Part shown: positions 1 through 11,743 of the stretch, one piece after another
Numbering within the stretch: position 1 is the first letter of the stretch
Layout of the letters: every line of letters starts with the position of its first letter
Source of the DNA: Agitococcus sp.
GTDB lineage: Bacteria > Pseudomonadota > Gammaproteobacteria > Pseudomonadales > Moraxellaceae
Direction: 5' to 3'
DNA length: 64,000 bases
Assembly (NCBI GenBank): GCA_030646715.1
Contig: JAUSLJ010000042.1
Span: forward strand, 124,001 to 188,000
Program-made: the position numbers and the translations under genes
The notes under the pieces: model-generated
What the model saw: the letters and a program-made list of their open reading frames with translations, nothing else
Told to the model about the DNA's origin: nothing
Database searches by the model: none

Positions 1-449
1 TTAGCAATCAAGATTTACGCAAGGCGGGTTTAAAAGTCACTTTACCGCGTATCAAAATTCTTGAATTACTCGAAAATTCGCCCGTTCATCACATGAGTGC
101 TGAAGATGTTTATAAGGCACTTTTAGAGCAGGGTGAAGATGTGGGTTTGGCGACGGTGTATCGCGTGTTAACCCAGTTTGAAGCGGCGGGAATCGTTGAG
201 CGTCATCACTTTGAAGGTGGTCATTCGGTGTTTGAAATCAGTCAAGGAGAACACCACGACCATATCGTTTGTGTTGCCTGTGGCAAAGTCTTGGAATTCA
301 ATGATGAGTTGATTGAAGAGCAACAGCATAAAGTTGCTGAGTCACTCGGTTTTACCCTAACGGGGCACGCACTGCATTTGTATGGAATTTGTAGTAATGC
401 CGAATGCCAAGAGCGTACGAGTGGCCGTAAAGTCGGCATGATGAAATAG
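1..449 (+). CDS. fur: Ferric uptake regulator Fur (5' truncated by window edge)
   Basis: Frame is open upstream of the 93 start (SNQDLRKAGLKVTLPRIKILELLENSPVHHMSAEDVYKALL...); winged-helix Fur pattern with HHDHIVCVACGKVLEF and a C-terminal Cys pair. Confidence 0.95.
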   Translation, partial: SNQDLRKAGLKVTLPRIKILELLENSPVHHMSAEDVYKALLEQGEDVGLATVYRVLTQFEAAGIVERHHFEGGHSVFEISQGEHHDHIVCVACGKVLEFNDELIEEQQHKVAESLGFTLTGHALHLYGICSNAECQERTSGRKVGMMK

Positions 450-535
450 TTGGCAAGACATCAATATACCTAAAGACTACGTACGCCCACAGCTTTTAGG
501 CTCAAAATGGCTCATTCTATCAGCACTTAAAATGG

Positions 536-1414
536 ATGCAAAAAAAAGTCATGGTCAGGCTCAAACTGTCTCTGGAATTGAATTACGAGATACAAGGACA
601 AGGTTCGGACTTTATCTTTAACATACATAATGCCCATACACATCATCAACGGGTGTCTGATGAGCATTTAGAGTTAAGCCAAAATATCGCCACAGACATT
701 TATACCGATCCTGCAACCGCAAATCGTTATCTCCGCATACACGCAGAAGCAGGGCACTTAAAGGTGCGTTATCAATCCACCGTTGATATTGACCATTATT
801 TTGCTGACCCTACACAGATTGCGGAAGTGTCCGTGGCGCAATTGCCTGCCCAAGCCTTGAGTTATATTTACCCGAGTCGTTACTGTCAGTCTGACCGCTT
901 ACATCGGCTGGCTATTCGTGAGTTTGGTCATTTATGGCAGGGTTACAGCCGTGTTAAAGCGATTCAAGATTGGGTGCAAAACCGCATTGTTTATACACCT
1001 AATACCTCGGACAGTAGTACGTCAGCCATTGATACGTTGATTGAGCAAGTCGGTGTTTGTCGAGATTATGCTCATTTAATGATTGCGTTGTGTAGAGCAG
1101 TCAATATTCCCGCGCGTTTTGTTACAGGCACAGATTACGGCGCGTATCCTGTGTGGGGGCCACCGAATTTTCATGCCTATGTTGAAGTCTATTTAGGCAA
1201 TCGGTGGTATATGTTTGACCCCACAGGTTCATCTATTCCGATGGGTTTTGTTCGTTTTGGTGTTGGACGCGATGCGGCAGATGTTCCCTTTGCCACCATT
1301 TTTGGTATGGTCAATGGTTCGCCACCGATGATTGATATTAACGCAGTGGTTGATGCGCAGCAGAATCTAGTATTGCCCTATCATTGCGTAGAAGCGATCT
1401 CGACTTCTGAGTAA
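536..1414 (+). CDS. Transglutaminase-like domain protein
   Basis: Catalytic triad context GVCRDYAHLMIALCRAVNIPARFVTG / FHAYVEVYLGNRWYMFDPTG. Confidence 0.9.
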   Translation: MQKKVMVRLKLSLELNYEIQGQGSDFIFNIHNAHTHHQRVSDEHLELSQNIATDIYTDPATANRYLRIHAEAGHLKVRYQSTVDIDHYFADPTQIAEVSVAQLPAQALSYIYPSRYCQSDRLHRLAIREFGHLWQGYSRVKAIQDWVQNRIVYTPNTSDSSTSAIDTLIEQVGVCRDYAHLMIALCRAVNIPARFVTGTDYGAYPVWGPPNFHAYVEVYLGNRWYMFDPTGSSIPMGFVRFGVGRDAADVPFATIFGMVNGSPPMIDINAVVDAQQNLVLPYHCVEAISTSE

Positions 1415-1446
1415 GCTTTAATTAGATGCTGATGTTTAAGTTTGCC

Positions 1447-1498
1447 CCTCCGACTCCGCTCAGGGAGCGTTTTGCGTTGGCTGAGCGGAGTCGAAGCC
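1447..1498. repeat. Dispersed palindromic repeat family C, copy 1
   Basis: CGACTCCGCTCAGGGAGCGTTTTGCGTTGGCTGAGCGGAGTCG; reverse complement of 58121-58171 matches at most positions. Confidence 0.8.
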
Positions 1499-1516
1499 AT
1501 TTGGTAAAAGAGATTC

Positions 1517-1798
1517 CTAATCGCCAAAACGTTCATTAACGGCAGAAAACGTCCATGAAGCCAACGCCACCACCAACATGGTCGAAAACGCGCGCCACAT
1601 TAAATCATCTTGCACAATAAAATCCCAAATCGCCAAAATACTCAGTACCGTACAAATCAACAAGCTGATTGAGACTAAGGTAAAAGAAATGGTCTTTACG
1701 ACGTGCGGATTAATAAAGCCTTTCGCTTTGGCTTTAGGCAGTTCAAACTCTGGCGTAAAGCTGACTTTATGGCTAGAGGACGAATCTTGATGTTCCAT
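1517..1798 (-). CDS. Small membrane protein of unknown function
   Basis: MEHQDSSSSHK... start preferred to the longer track ORF, which overlaps rarA; two hydrophobic segments. Confidence 0.6.
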   Translation of the reverse strand: MEHQDSSSSHKVSFTPEFELPKAKAKGFINPHVVKTISFTLVSISLLICTVLSILAIWDFIVQDDLMWRAFSTMLVVALASWTFSAVNERFGD

Positions 1799-1884
1799 AG
1801 TGACCAGCATAGATAAAAGTGATGAGCCAATCATGCGCTGATTGCGGGTACTTGCCAAGACCCTACCGTGGCCAAGAGAATAGT

Positions 1885-3168
1885 ATGAAAACACAGTATC
1901 AACCCCTTGCCGAACGTATGCGCCCGCAAATAATTGACGAGGTTTTAGGCCAAGATCATTTATTGGGTGCAGGCGCACCGTTGCGGGTGTTGTTGGCGAA
2001 CGGGCAATGTCCATCCTTAGTCTTTTGGGGGCCTCCTGGTGTTGGCAAAACGACCATTGCCCGTTTGATTGCCAAGCAAGTTGATGCCCATTTTATTGCC
2101 CTTTCTGCGGTATTGGCGGGAGTGAAAGAGCTAAGAGAAGCCGTGGCACAGGCTCAGCAGCAGCGACAAGGGTTATTGGCGAGACGTACCATTTTATTTG
2201 TTGATGAAATTCATCGGTTTAATAAGTCGCAACAAGATGCTTTATTGCCCTTTGTCGAAGATGGCACGCTGACCTTAATTGGTGCGACTACCGAAAACCC
2301 TTCATTTGAATTAAATTCGGCATTGCTGTCGCGCTTGCGGGTGATGGTGTTGAAGTCCTTAACGACAGAAATGATTATTTCTTTACTGCAACGGGCGTTA
2401 AGCGATCAAGTGCGTGGTTTAGGCACGGAAGCAACGGCTTTGCCAGCACATTGGTTGCAGCGTTTGGCAGAAACTGCCGATGGTGATGCGCGTAAATCTT
2501 TAGTGTTACTAGAAACAGTATATGAGTTGGCACGAGCCGAAGGCACAACCGATGATGAAGTCTTAGTCCGATTTTTGGGCAAAGGTTTGCGTCGTTTTGA
2601 TAAAGGTGGCGAGCAGTTTTATGACCAAATTTCGGCCTTACATAAATCTGTGCGTGGCTCGAATCCCGATGCGGCCTTGTATTGGTTTGCTCGAATGCTG
2701 GATGGTGGCGCGGACGGCAATTATGTAGCACGACGTATTGTGCGTATGGCGGTGGAAGATGTCGGTGTCGCTGATCCACGAGCCTTACAAGTGAGCATGG
2801 AAGCATGGCAAGCCTATGAGCGTTTAGGTAGTCCTGAAGGCGATTTAGCACTGGCCAATGCCGTGGTGTATTTGGCCTGTTGCTCCAAAAGTAATTCGGT
2901 TTATACGGCGTTGAAAGCGGTGAAACAAACCATTGAGCAAACAGGAAGCTTAGAGGTGCCGATGCACCTACGCAATGCGCCGACCAAACTGATGAAAGAG
3001 ATTGGCTATGGTGAAGGTTATCGTTATGACCACGACGAAATTAACGCCCATGCTCAGGGACAACAATTTTTACCAGATAGATTAAAAGATAAATTGTTTT
3101 ATCAGCCTACGGAACGCGGTTTAGAGGCGAAAATTGCCGAAAGATTGCGCGGCTTGCGAGCAAAATAA
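1885..3168 (+). CDS. rarA: Replication-associated recombination protein A (AAA+ ATPase)
   Basis: FWGPPGVGKTTIARLIA Walker A, LFVDEIHRFNKSQQDALLP, GATTENPSFELNSALLSR; internal Met at 1885 preferred. Confidence 0.93.
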   Translation: MKTQYQPLAERMRPQIIDEVLGQDHLLGAGAPLRVLLANGQCPSLVFWGPPGVGKTTIARLIAKQVDAHFIALSAVLAGVKELREAVAQAQQQRQGLLARRTILFVDEIHRFNKSQQDALLPFVEDGTLTLIGATTENPSFELNSALLSRLRVMVLKSLTTEMIISLLQRALSDQVRGLGTEATALPAHWLQRLAETADGDARKSLVLLETVYELARAEGTTDDEVLVRFLGKGLRRFDKGGEQFYDQISALHKSVRGSNPDAALYWFARMLDGGADGNYVARRIVRMAVEDVGVADPRALQVSMEAWQAYERLGSPEGDLALANAVVYLACCSKSNSVYTALKAVKQTIEQTGSLEVPMHLRNAPTKLMKEIGYGEGYRYDHDEINAHAQGQQFLPDRLKDKLFYQPTERGLEAKIAERLRGLRAK

Positions 3169-3265
3169 GCGATGACAGCGGAAGCTTGAATTAAAGTTTT
3201 AGTGTTACATTGATTTTATACGCTTTTTATTACACTCTCGGCGTAGAGTTATTGAGACTGACGGC

Positions 3266-4012
3266 ATGATTACAACAACTACTTTGGATTTGCCCCATTG
3301 CCAGCAGCAAACATTTCTACCTGCTTTTTGGCGTTTAGGCCAATTAAATAATGGCTTGCCGTTGTTGTGGCCAATGACCTATCAGCAAGCGATGATTGTT
3401 GAATGTAATGCTAAGTCCCATCTCGAAGCCTATCGCCTTGTTGAAAATTGTGTTTTGGCGCTATTGTTACAGTCACCCGCGCATTTATTGCAGGTGACGG
3501 TTTATGAACACTCTTTGCGTTCTTCTTTTCCTGCCTTAAAACAGACGGACAAAATCACCCGCATTACTTATAAAAAACAACTAAAAGACTATGTAGGCGA
3601 GTTGCAACAAATAGCTCATCAACGTCAGGCTTTACTCGCTGAATTAAAACTCGCGTCATGGTATGAATATCTTGCCATTAATCGGGATGCAGAACCCTTT
3701 AACGTTTTAGTATTAAGTCAGGTATGGCCAGATATTGAGCTGTTAGTTGAGTTGGCGGATCTATGTCAATATGGTGTGCGGCTGGGAATCTTGCCGATAT
3801 TGATTCTGTCCTCTCGTTACTTTCCCAAAATACCGCATGACGAATGGCAAATAAATATAAGCGGTGCGGTCGAAGAAATGATCGAAAATAGTTTGCGCGT
3901 AGTGGTACATAGAGATGCCCGTTTAGAAGTCAAACATCAACAATTACAAGACATGGCGGCGTTGTATCAGTTTTTTAACCCGAGCGTCGATCTTTACTCA
4001 CCAGTCAATTAA
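3266..4012 (+). CDS. FtsK/SpoIIIE-like pseudo-ATPase domain protein (no Walker A)
   Basis: Layout resembles FtsK-like ATPase cores (AYRLVENCVLALLLQSP...LQVTVYEH; RQALLAELKLASWYEYLAINRDAEPFNVLVLSQVWPDIELLVELADLCQYGVRLGILPILILSS) but has no GxxGxGKS. Confidence 0.45.
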   Translation: MITTTTLDLPHCQQQTFLPAFWRLGQLNNGLPLLWPMTYQQAMIVECNAKSHLEAYRLVENCVLALLLQSPAHLLQVTVYEHSLRSSFPALKQTDKITRITYKKQLKDYVGELQQIAHQRQALLAELKLASWYEYLAINRDAEPFNVLVLSQVWPDIELLVELADLCQYGVRLGILPILILSSRYFPKIPHDEWQINISGAVEEMIENSLRVVVHRDARLEVKHQQLQDMAALYQFFNPSVDLYSPVN

Positions 4013-4036
4013 TACGTTTTTAAATTGAGTCACAAT

Positions 4037-5095
4037 ATGCCTAACACCATTACGACCCATGATTTTACGTTGTATTTACACGATTTATTAGTCGCTAAAG
4101 CACAACAACAATTAGAACCTGTGCGTTTGTTATTTGCAGAATATCAAGGGGTGTTGACCAATTTTCCTCATCTGCAATCGGAAGTAGATAAATTGCTTCA
4201 GCCCTATACAGGGCGCGATTATTTACAGTTGGAACAAGCGCTGAGACAGGGCTTACAAGCACTAGAAAAATTAATGACCGCTTTGGTGAAGGCTCATGAT
4301 GAACAGGGTTTTAGCGTCATTGAAGTGGATGATATTACTTCTTTGGCAGAATTGCTGAATACGCGCTTAGCGAATCAAGTTTTACAAAAAACCATTACCG
4401 CCAAACGTAGAGAGCAGATGCGTACGGCTAAACAGCCAACAGCCACGCCATTTAGCCAAGAGCTGCCCATTGAGCAGGAAAATCATCAGGAGTTAATTGC
4501 TGCCAAAAAACGCAAGTCATTAGAACAACTCAGTATTGCAACAACGGCATCAGACATTGAAGCAAAACGTTTATCCAGTGCTGAGGGGCGGTTTGTTGGT
4601 TGGCAAAAAATAGGTAAAAAAGGTGAGGTATTAGCACCGACGAGTAGCCATTGGGCGGCGGTAATTGAAAAGCAAGCTCAATTGATGTGGGCAATTAATT
4701 GGCAACTCAGTGATCACTTTCCGAATTGTGGTGAGTTGACTTGGTTTAACCCCAATTCTGAAACGAATGGTGGCGATGCAGGTCATAAAAATGAAGGTAA
4801 AAACACCGATGCGTGGTTAGCGCACGTCAATAAAAAGGGTTGGTGTGGTTTTCACGATTGGCGTTTGCCGACGTTGGTGGAGTTGAAAAACCTGCTCACC
4901 AATGAGATTTCACAGTATTACCATATTCGTGAAGATATTTTTTCGGACATGCAAAGTTTGGGTAGTCGTTTTTGGACATCGACGGTGGATACAGCGAGTA
5001 AAGACTATGCGTGGGCGATGTATTTTGGTTATGGCCATGATGGTTTAGCGCATAAAAGTTATACCTTGAATGTGCGTTTAGTGCGTTCGGTTTGA
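4037..5095 (+). CDS. DUF1566 (Lcl C-terminal, C-type-lectin-like fold) domain protein with coiled N-terminal region
   Basis: C-terminal WCGFHDWRLPTLVELKNLL...RFWTSTVDTASKDYAWAMYFGYGHDG...NVRLVRSV; ATG at 4037 preferred to TTG at 4025. Confidence 0.75.
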   Translation: MPNTITTHDFTLYLHDLLVAKAQQQLEPVRLLFAEYQGVLTNFPHLQSEVDKLLQPYTGRDYLQLEQALRQGLQALEKLMTALVKAHDEQGFSVIEVDDITSLAELLNTRLANQVLQKTITAKRREQMRTAKQPTATPFSQELPIEQENHQELIAAKKRKSLEQLSIATTASDIEAKRLSSAEGRFVGWQKIGKKGEVLAPTSSHWAAVIEKQAQLMWAINWQLSDHFPNCGELTWFNPNSETNGGDAGHKNEGKNTDAWLAHVNKKGWCGFHDWRLPTLVELKNLLTNEISQYYHIREDIFSDMQSLGSRFWTSTVDTASKDYAWAMYFGYGHDGLAHKSYTLNVRLVRSV

Positions 5096-5099
5096 GATA

Positions 5100-6749
5100 T
5101 TAAACCAACATACTCGCCGCGTGCATCAACGTCTCTTGAGTAATGGTCACTCCACCTGACATGCGCGCGATTTCTTGAATCCGTTGTTCGTGGCTTAAAC
5201 TCACTACGCGACTCAAAGTTTTATCACCACTGTTATATTTTTCGACTTGCCAATGTTGATGGCCTTTAGCGGCTACTTGAGGTTGATGGGTAATACATAA
5301 AATCTGCGCTCTTTCGCCCAATTTGCGTAGTAAATTACCCACCACTTCGGCTGTTCCGCCGCTAATACCGACATCCACCTCATCAAATACCAACACGGGT
5401 ACATCGCTGTGTTGCGCTTGAATCACTTGAACCGCCAAAGAAAAGCGCGACAACTCACCACCTGAAGCAATTTTAGCCAGTGGTTGCGGTGTTTGGCCTA
5501 AGTTGGCACTGAACAATAGCTCCATATCATCTAGGCCGTAGCTACTGGGTTTGGCTAAAGGCGTAAAAACATATTCGGTTTGCGTGTCTGGCATACTCAA
5601 ATCACGCAGATGCTGAGCAATGGCGGCGGCTAGTGTAGGAGCAATTTGTTGCCGTTGTTGGCGTAGGGTTGCGGCACTGCTCATGTAATCAGTTTTACTT
5701 TCGACAACGGCTTGTTGTAATGCCTCGGTGTCTTGCGAGTGTTGGCATTGGGCGAGTTCTTGTTTTAATTGCGTCTGTAAATGGGGTAGTTCTGCGGCTA
5801 AGACTTTATGTTTACGCGCCAAACGTTGTGCTTCACCAATTTTATGTTCTAAATCGGCCAAGCGGGCTGGGTCTAATTCTTGGTTATCCAAAAAATGACT
5901 CAATTCGCGGCTACTTTCTTTAATCTCAATGAGTGCCGAGTTTAAGCTGCCACAAATATCGCGCAAGCTATCAGACCGAGAAGCATGGGCTTCTAAGCTG
6001 CGTAAGGCTTGCTGTAATTGCCGACTCATCGGGCTGTCGCCTTCGTTTAATAAACCCAAGGCGTGTTGGCTGTCGTGCATTAGCGCTTCAAAGTTGGCGA
6101 GGCGGTCGTATTCTTGTTCGAGCGTTTCATACTCGCCTGTTTTTAAAGCGAGTTTTTCGAGTTCTTCTAATTGACTGCTTAGTAATTCCAAACGTGCTTG
6201 TTGTGTTGCTTGATTAGCAAGGCTGTCGCGTAAGGCTTGTTGGCATTGTTGCCAAGTATGATAGTGAGCCGCGACTTCAAGGGCTAAAGGCTGTAATGCG
6301 CCGACATTATCAATCAATTGACGGTGACTGTCTTTTTTTAGCAGACTTTGATGGGCGTGTTGGCTATGAATACTAATCAATAATTCGCCTAATGAGCGTA
6401 ACTCTCCCAAAGAAACGGGACTGCCGTTAATCCATGCTTTGGAGCGACCTTCTTTGTGAATCACTCGTCTTAAGCTGCAATCTTGGCTGTCATCTAAATC
6501 GCGCTCGTCTAACCATTCTTTGGCGGCTTGATGGCGACTAATATCAAACATCGCTACTAATTCGGCTTTGTCTGCGCCATGACGGACGACTTGCGCATCG
6601 GCTTTATCTCCCAAGCATAAGCCCAAAGCGTCCAAGATGATGGATTTCCCCGCACCTGTTTCGCCTGTAATGACGGTAAAGCCACGAGCAATATCCAATT
6701 CCATCGTTTCGACTAAGGTAAATTGGCTGATTTTAAGCAGGGTAAGCAT
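5100..6749 (-). CDS. recN: DNA repair protein RecN
   Basis: ITGETGAGKSIILDALGLCLGDKAD; VFDEVDVGISGGTAEVVG; coiled-coil centre; upstream of grpE-dnaK. Confidence 0.95.
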   Translation of the reverse strand: MLTLLKISQFTLVETMELDIARGFTVITGETGAGKSIILDALGLCLGDKADAQVVRHGADKAELVAMFDISRHQAAKEWLDERDLDDSQDCSLRRVIHKEGRSKAWINGSPVSLGELRSLGELLISIHSQHAHQSLLKKDSHRQLIDNVGALQPLALEVAAHYHTWQQCQQALRDSLANQATQQARLELLSSQLEELEKLALKTGEYETLEQEYDRLANFEALMHDSQHALGLLNEGDSPMSRQLQQALRSLEAHASRSDSLRDICGSLNSALIEIKESSRELSHFLDNQELDPARLADLEHKIGEAQRLARKHKVLAAELPHLQTQLKQELAQCQHSQDTEALQQAVVESKTDYMSSAATLRQQRQQIAPTLAAAIAQHLRDLSMPDTQTEYVFTPLAKPSSYGLDDMELLFSANLGQTPQPLAKIASGGELSRFSLAVQVIQAQHSDVPVLVFDEVDVGISGGTAEVVGNLLRKLGERAQILCITHQPQVAAKGHQHWQVEKYNSGDKTLSRVVSLSHEQRIQEIARMSGGVTITQETLMHAASMLV

Positions 6750-6930
6750 AGTAAAAGTTCATCTGTGAATCAGTGATAAGAGCCTGCGCGATAATAACCT
6801 GACTTTTTGTTGTGGTAATAGCGTAAATGTCTTGAATATCGTTACTTTAACCCCATAAATCCCCCATCTTTTGACGGGTGGCACGTATTTTCAGGTCACC
6901 CATTTTGATGCCTCAGGGGAGAATCACATC

Positions 6931-7479
6931 ATGTCCGAACAGAAAACCGCAGAAAGCGCGCAAATTGACGCAGAAACTGAACAAGAACTGCAAGAATTTT
7001 TAGAAGTCACGGAAACGGAAGTGGAAGTGTTGAACGCGCGTGTTGCCGAATTAGAAGCGCAACTCAAAGATACCCAATTACGTAGCCAAGCCGAAGTCCG
7101 CAATATTCAAATGCGTGCTGACCGTGAAGTCAGTAACGCGCATAAATTTGCCTTAGAAAAGTTCGCAGGCGGTTTGTTAGAAGTCGTTGATAATTTAGAG
7201 CGTGCGATGTCAGTCGCTAACCCGCAAGACGAAACGCTAAAAAGTTTGATTGAAGGTCTGCAACTGACACATAAAGTGTTTGCAGACACCTTGAAAAAAT
7301 TTGGCGTTGAAGCTGTTGACCCCACAGGCCAGCCGTTTAACGCGGAACTTCATCAAGCGGTTGCCACCCAGCCCGCCAGTGAAGCCAATCCTGCGAACAC
7401 GGTGATTACTGCCTTCCAAAAAGGCTACACCTTGTCAGGCCGTTTGTTACGTCCTGCAATGGTCGTTGTGGCTCAGTAA
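6931..7479 (+). CDS. grpE: Nucleotide exchange factor GrpE
   Basis: NAHKFALEKFAGGLLEVVDNLERAM...GVEAVDPTGQPFNAELHQAV; followed by dnaK. Confidence 0.95.
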   Translation: MSEQKTAESAQIDAETEQELQEFLEVTETEVEVLNARVAELEAQLKDTQLRSQAEVRNIQMRADREVSNAHKFALEKFAGGLLEVVDNLERAMSVANPQDETLKSLIEGLQLTHKVFADTLKKFGVEAVDPTGQPFNAELHQAVATQPASEANPANTVITAFQKGYTLSGRLLRPAMVVVAQ

Positions 7480-7611
7480 TGATTATGTCCTCTCTTGTCT
7501 AAAGGAGAGGGTAGAGAAATATGACGATATTGCGCGAAAAAAGACCTTGAAAAAACTACGGTCATCGCCATATCAGTGACATACAAAGTTAACCCAATTT
7601 GGAGCAATATC

Positions 7612-9519
7612 ATGGGTAGAATTATCGGAATCGATTTAGGCACAACTAACTCTTGCGTAGCTGTGATGGAAGGCGACAAAGTTAAAGTCATCGACAACGC
7701 TGAAGGCGCACGTACCACGCCATCTATCGTTGCGTATGCCGAAAACAATGAAATTTTAGTGGGCGCAGGCGCAAAACGCCAAGCAGTAACCAATCCTAAA
7801 AACACCTTATTTGCTGTGAAGCGTTTGATTGGTCGTAAGTTTAAAGATGATGTCGTGCAAAAAGACATCAGCATGGTGCCTTACGAAATCGTTGGTGCAG
7901 ATAATGGCGACGCATGGGTATCGGTACGTGGCAACCGTATGGCGCCTCCGCAAATTTCGGCGGAAGTGTTAAAGAAAATGAAAAAGACCGCCGAAGATTA
8001 CTTAGGCGAGCCAGTGACAGAAGCGGTTATTACTGTTCCTGCGTACTTCAATGACTCACAACGTCAAGCGACTAAAGACGCGGGTCGTATTGCGGGCTTA
8101 GACGTTAAACGTATCATTAACGAACCCACCGCAGCGGCGTTGGCGTTTGGTATGGACAAAAAAGAAGGCGACCGCAAAATCGCAGTTTATGACTTGGGTG
8201 GTGGTACTTTCGATATCTCCATCATCGACATCGCCGATGTTGATGGCGAACAATCCTTTGAAGTATTAGCCACTAACGGCGACACTTTCTTAGGTGGTGA
8301 AGATTTCGATATGTTGTTAATCGACTATCTTGCCGATGAGTTCAAAAAAGAGCAAAGCATCAACTTGAAGGGTGATCCTTTAGCGATGCAACGTCTGAAA
8401 GAAGCGGCTGAAAAAGCAAAAATCGAGTTGTCCTCTGCTCAACAAACAGACGTGAACTTACCGTACATCACGGCTGACAACACTGGCCCTAAACACTTAA
8501 ACATCAAAGTGACTCGCGCCAAGTTAGAGTCCTTGGTAGAAGATTTAGTGGCTCGCACGATTGCACCATGCAAAATTGCGTTGAAAGATGCAGGCTTGAG
8601 TGTTGACCAAATTGGCGACGTGATTTTGGTCGGTGGCCAAACTCGTATGCCGTTAGTGCAACAAAAAGTGAAAGAATTCTTCGGTAAAGAGCCACGTAAA
8701 GACGTGAATCCTGATGAAGCCGTTGCTGCGGGTGCTGCGATTCAAGGTTCTGTATTATCGGGCGACCGTACCGACGTCTTGTTGTTAGACGTTACGCCGT
8801 TAACACTCGGTATTGAAACCATGGGCGGAGTGATGACCGCGTTGATCGAGAAAAACTCGACGATTCCGACGAAGAAATCGCAAGTATTCTCGACTGCCGA
8901 TGACAACCAAACAGCGGTAACGATTCAGGTATTCCAAGGTGAGCGCAAAATCGCTCAGCAAAACAAAATGTTAGGTCGTTTTGATTTGGCAGATATTCCA
9001 CCAGCACCACGTGGAATGCCACAAATTGAAGTGACTTTCGACATCAATGCGGATGGTATTTTGAATGTCTCGGCGAAAGACAAAGGCACAGGTAAAGCGC
9101 AAAGCATCGTCATTAAAGCCAACTCTGGTTTAAGTGAAGATGAAATCCAACAAATGGTGCGTGATGCTGAAGCGAATGCCGAAGAAGACAAAAAATTCGG
9201 TGAATTAGTCGATGCACGTAATCAAGCCGATAACTTGGTTCATGCCACACGTAAAACCTTGAAAGACTTAGGCGACAAAGCAACGGATGCCGAAAAAGCG
9301 TCTATCGAAGCGGCATTGTCTGAGTTAGAAGAAGCGATGAAAGGTAACGACAAAGATGCCATCACCGCTAAAACCGAAGCCTTGAGTGCGGCCTCTTTAC
9401 CGTTGATGCAAAAGCTATACGCTGACCAACAAGGTGCAGAAGGCGCAGCGCAACAAGCTGGCGGCAACAACAAAGCCGATGATGGCGTTGTTGATGCAGA
9501 GTTTGAAGAAGTTAAATAA
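7612..9519 (+). CDS. dnaK: Molecular chaperone DnaK (Hsp70)
   Basis: [37 protein letters not shown]-terminal [13 protein letters not shown]. Confidence 0.98.
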   Translation: MGRIIGIDLGTTNSCVAVMEGDKVKVIDNAEGARTTPSIVAYAENNEILVGAGAKRQAVTNPKNTLFAVKRLIGRKFKDDVVQKDISMVPYEIVGADNGDAWVSVRGNRMAPPQISAEVLKKMKKTAEDYLGEPVTEAVITVPAYFNDSQRQATKDAGRIAGLDVKRIINEPTAAALAFGMDKKEGDRKIAVYDLGGGTFDISIIDIADVDGEQSFEVLATNGDTFLGGEDFDMLLIDYLADEFKKEQSINLKGDPLAMQRLKEAAEKAKIELSSAQQTDVNLPYITADNTGPKHLNIKVTRAKLESLVEDLVARTIAPCKIALKDAGLSVDQIGDVILVGGQTRMPLVQQKVKEFFGKEPRKDVNPDEAVAAGAAIQGSVLSGDRTDVLLLDVTPLTLGIETMGGVMTALIEKNSTIPTKKSQVFSTADDNQTAVTIQVFQGERKIAQQNKMLGRFDLADIPPAPRGMPQIEVTFDINADGILNVSAKDKGTGKAQSIVIKANSGLSEDEIQQMVRDAEANAEEDKKFGELVDARNQADNLVHATRKTLKDLGDKATDAEKASIEAALSELEEAMKGNDKDAITAKTEALSAASLPLMQKLYADQQGAEGAAQQAGGNNKADDGVVDAEFEEVK

Positions 9520-9539
9520 GCGAAAATGAGCACTGTTGC

Positions 9540-9629
9540 TCCTCCCCCTGATTGAGGGGGAGGTTGGGAGGGGGTTAATCGCAATAGCGAAGAACCCCAC
9601 CCTAGCCCTCCCCTAAATTAGGGGAGGGA
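9540..9629. repeat. Multi-hairpin GC-rich repeat between dnaK and dnaJ
   Basis: CCTCCCCCTGATTGAGGGGGAGG, GGGGTT...AACCCC and CCCTCCCCTAAATTAGGGGAGGG: three consecutive inverted repeats. Confidence 0.75.
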
Positions 9630-9687
9630 ACTAATTTCCTAACGCCAATCTTACATTGGCGTTTGTTGTTTCAGTGGAGAAGCCAAC

Positions 9688-10806
9688 ATGGCGAAGCGCG
9701 ATTATTATGAAGTCTTGGGCGTGGCCAAAGATGTCAACGAAGAAGATCTCAAAAAAGCTTATCGCCGTTTAGCGATGAAGTTTCACCCCGACCGTAATCC
9801 TGATAACAAGGAAGCGGAAGAAAAGTTCAAAGAAGGCAATGAAGCCTACGAAATCCTCTCAAATCCTGATAAACGTGCAGCCTATGATCGACATGGTCAT
9901 GCAGGTGTTGACCCAAGTATGGGCGCAGGTGCGGGTGGTTTTGGTGGCGGCGGTGGTTTTTCGGATATTTTTGAAGCCTTTGGCGATATTTTTGGCGGTC
10001 AACGTGGTGGCGGTGGTAGTCGTCAACGCGGCGGCGCAGACTTGCAATACACCTTAGAGTTAACGCTAGAAGAAGCGATCAAAGGGGTGAAAAAGCAAGT
10101 ACGCTTTACCACCGCAGCGGCTTGTGAAGTGTGTGATGGCTCGGGCGCGAAAAAAGGCTCAGGCATGACCACTTGTCGTACTTGTGGTGGCGCGGGTCAA
10201 GTCCGTATGCAACAAGGTTTCTTTACCGTTCAACAAACGTGTCCAACGTGTCGTGGTCGTGGCCAAATCATTAAAGATCCTTGTGGTTCTTGTAATGGTG
10301 AAGGCCGTACCAACAAACAAAAAACCTTAGAAGTAACGATTCCTGCGGGTGTTGATACGGGTGATAAAGTCCGTTTAGCAGGCGAAGGTGAAGCTGGTGC
10401 TAATGGCGCGCCCGCAGGTAATTTATTTGTTCAAGTTGTGGTGAAAGAGCACGCAATTTTCAAACGTGATGGCGGCGACTTGTATTGTGAAGTACCCATT
10501 AGTTTCCCAGATGCTGCGTTAGGTTGCGAGCTTGAAGTTCCGACTCTCGAAGGTAAAGTGAAGTTAAAAGTACCTGAAGGCACACAAACAGGCAAAGTTT
10601 TCCGTTTGCGGGGCAAAGGTGTTAAGCCCGTACGTGCTTATGATGTCGGCGATATGCTCTGTCGGGTGATTGTTGAAACGCCTGTGCACCTCAATAGCAA
10701 GCAAAAAGAGTTGTTGCGCGATTTTCAAGCCAGCTTAGATGGCAATGACAAGCAGTCACCAAACAAAAAATCGTTTTTTGATGGTTTGAAAGACTTATTC
10801 TCTTAA
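9688..10806 (+). CDS. dnaJ: Molecular chaperone DnaJ
   Basis: J-domain with HPD ([10 protein letters not shown]), G/F-rich region, four CxxCxGxG zinc motifs. Confidence 0.98.
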   Translation: MAKRDYYEVLGVAKDVNEEDLKKAYRRLAMKFHPDRNPDNKEAEEKFKEGNEAYEILSNPDKRAAYDRHGHAGVDPSMGAGAGGFGGGGGFSDIFEAFGDIFGGQRGGGGSRQRGGADLQYTLELTLEEAIKGVKKQVRFTTAAACEVCDGSGAKKGSGMTTCRTCGGAGQVRMQQGFFTVQQTCPTCRGRGQIIKDPCGSCNGEGRTNKQKTLEVTIPAGVDTGDKVRLAGEGEAGANGAPAGNLFVQVVVKEHAIFKRDGGDLYCEVPISFPDAALGCELEVPTLEGKVKLKVPEGTQTGKVFRLRGKGVKPVRAYDVGDMLCRVIVETPVHLNSKQKELLRDFQASLDGNDKQSPNKKSFFDGLKDLFS

Positions 10807-11682
<876 letters not shown>

Positions 11683-11704
11683 GCGATTATTTGACGATTA
11701 AAAG

Positions 11705-11730
11705 AAAAAGGGGCAATAGCCCCTTTTTTT
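11705..11730 (+). terminator. Rho-independent terminator downstream of dapB
   Basis: AAAAAGGGGCAATAGCCCCTTTTTTT stem-loop with U tract. Confidence 0.85.
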
Positions 11731-11743
11731 ATGGAGATGAACG

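Noticed and set aside
2375-2851. 158-aa antisense ORF on the minus strand
   Set aside because: Lies wholly within rarA, is low-complexity His/Leu-rich and has no recognisable domain; shadow ORF.
4037-5095. Possible diversity-generating retroelement target (DUF1566 lectin-like fold)
   Set aside because: No reverse transcriptase and no template repeat recognised nearby; the domain alone is insufficient.
9240-9584. Antisense ORF across the dnaK 3' end
   Set aside because: Mirror of the DnaK C-terminus plus GC-rich repeat; no domain.
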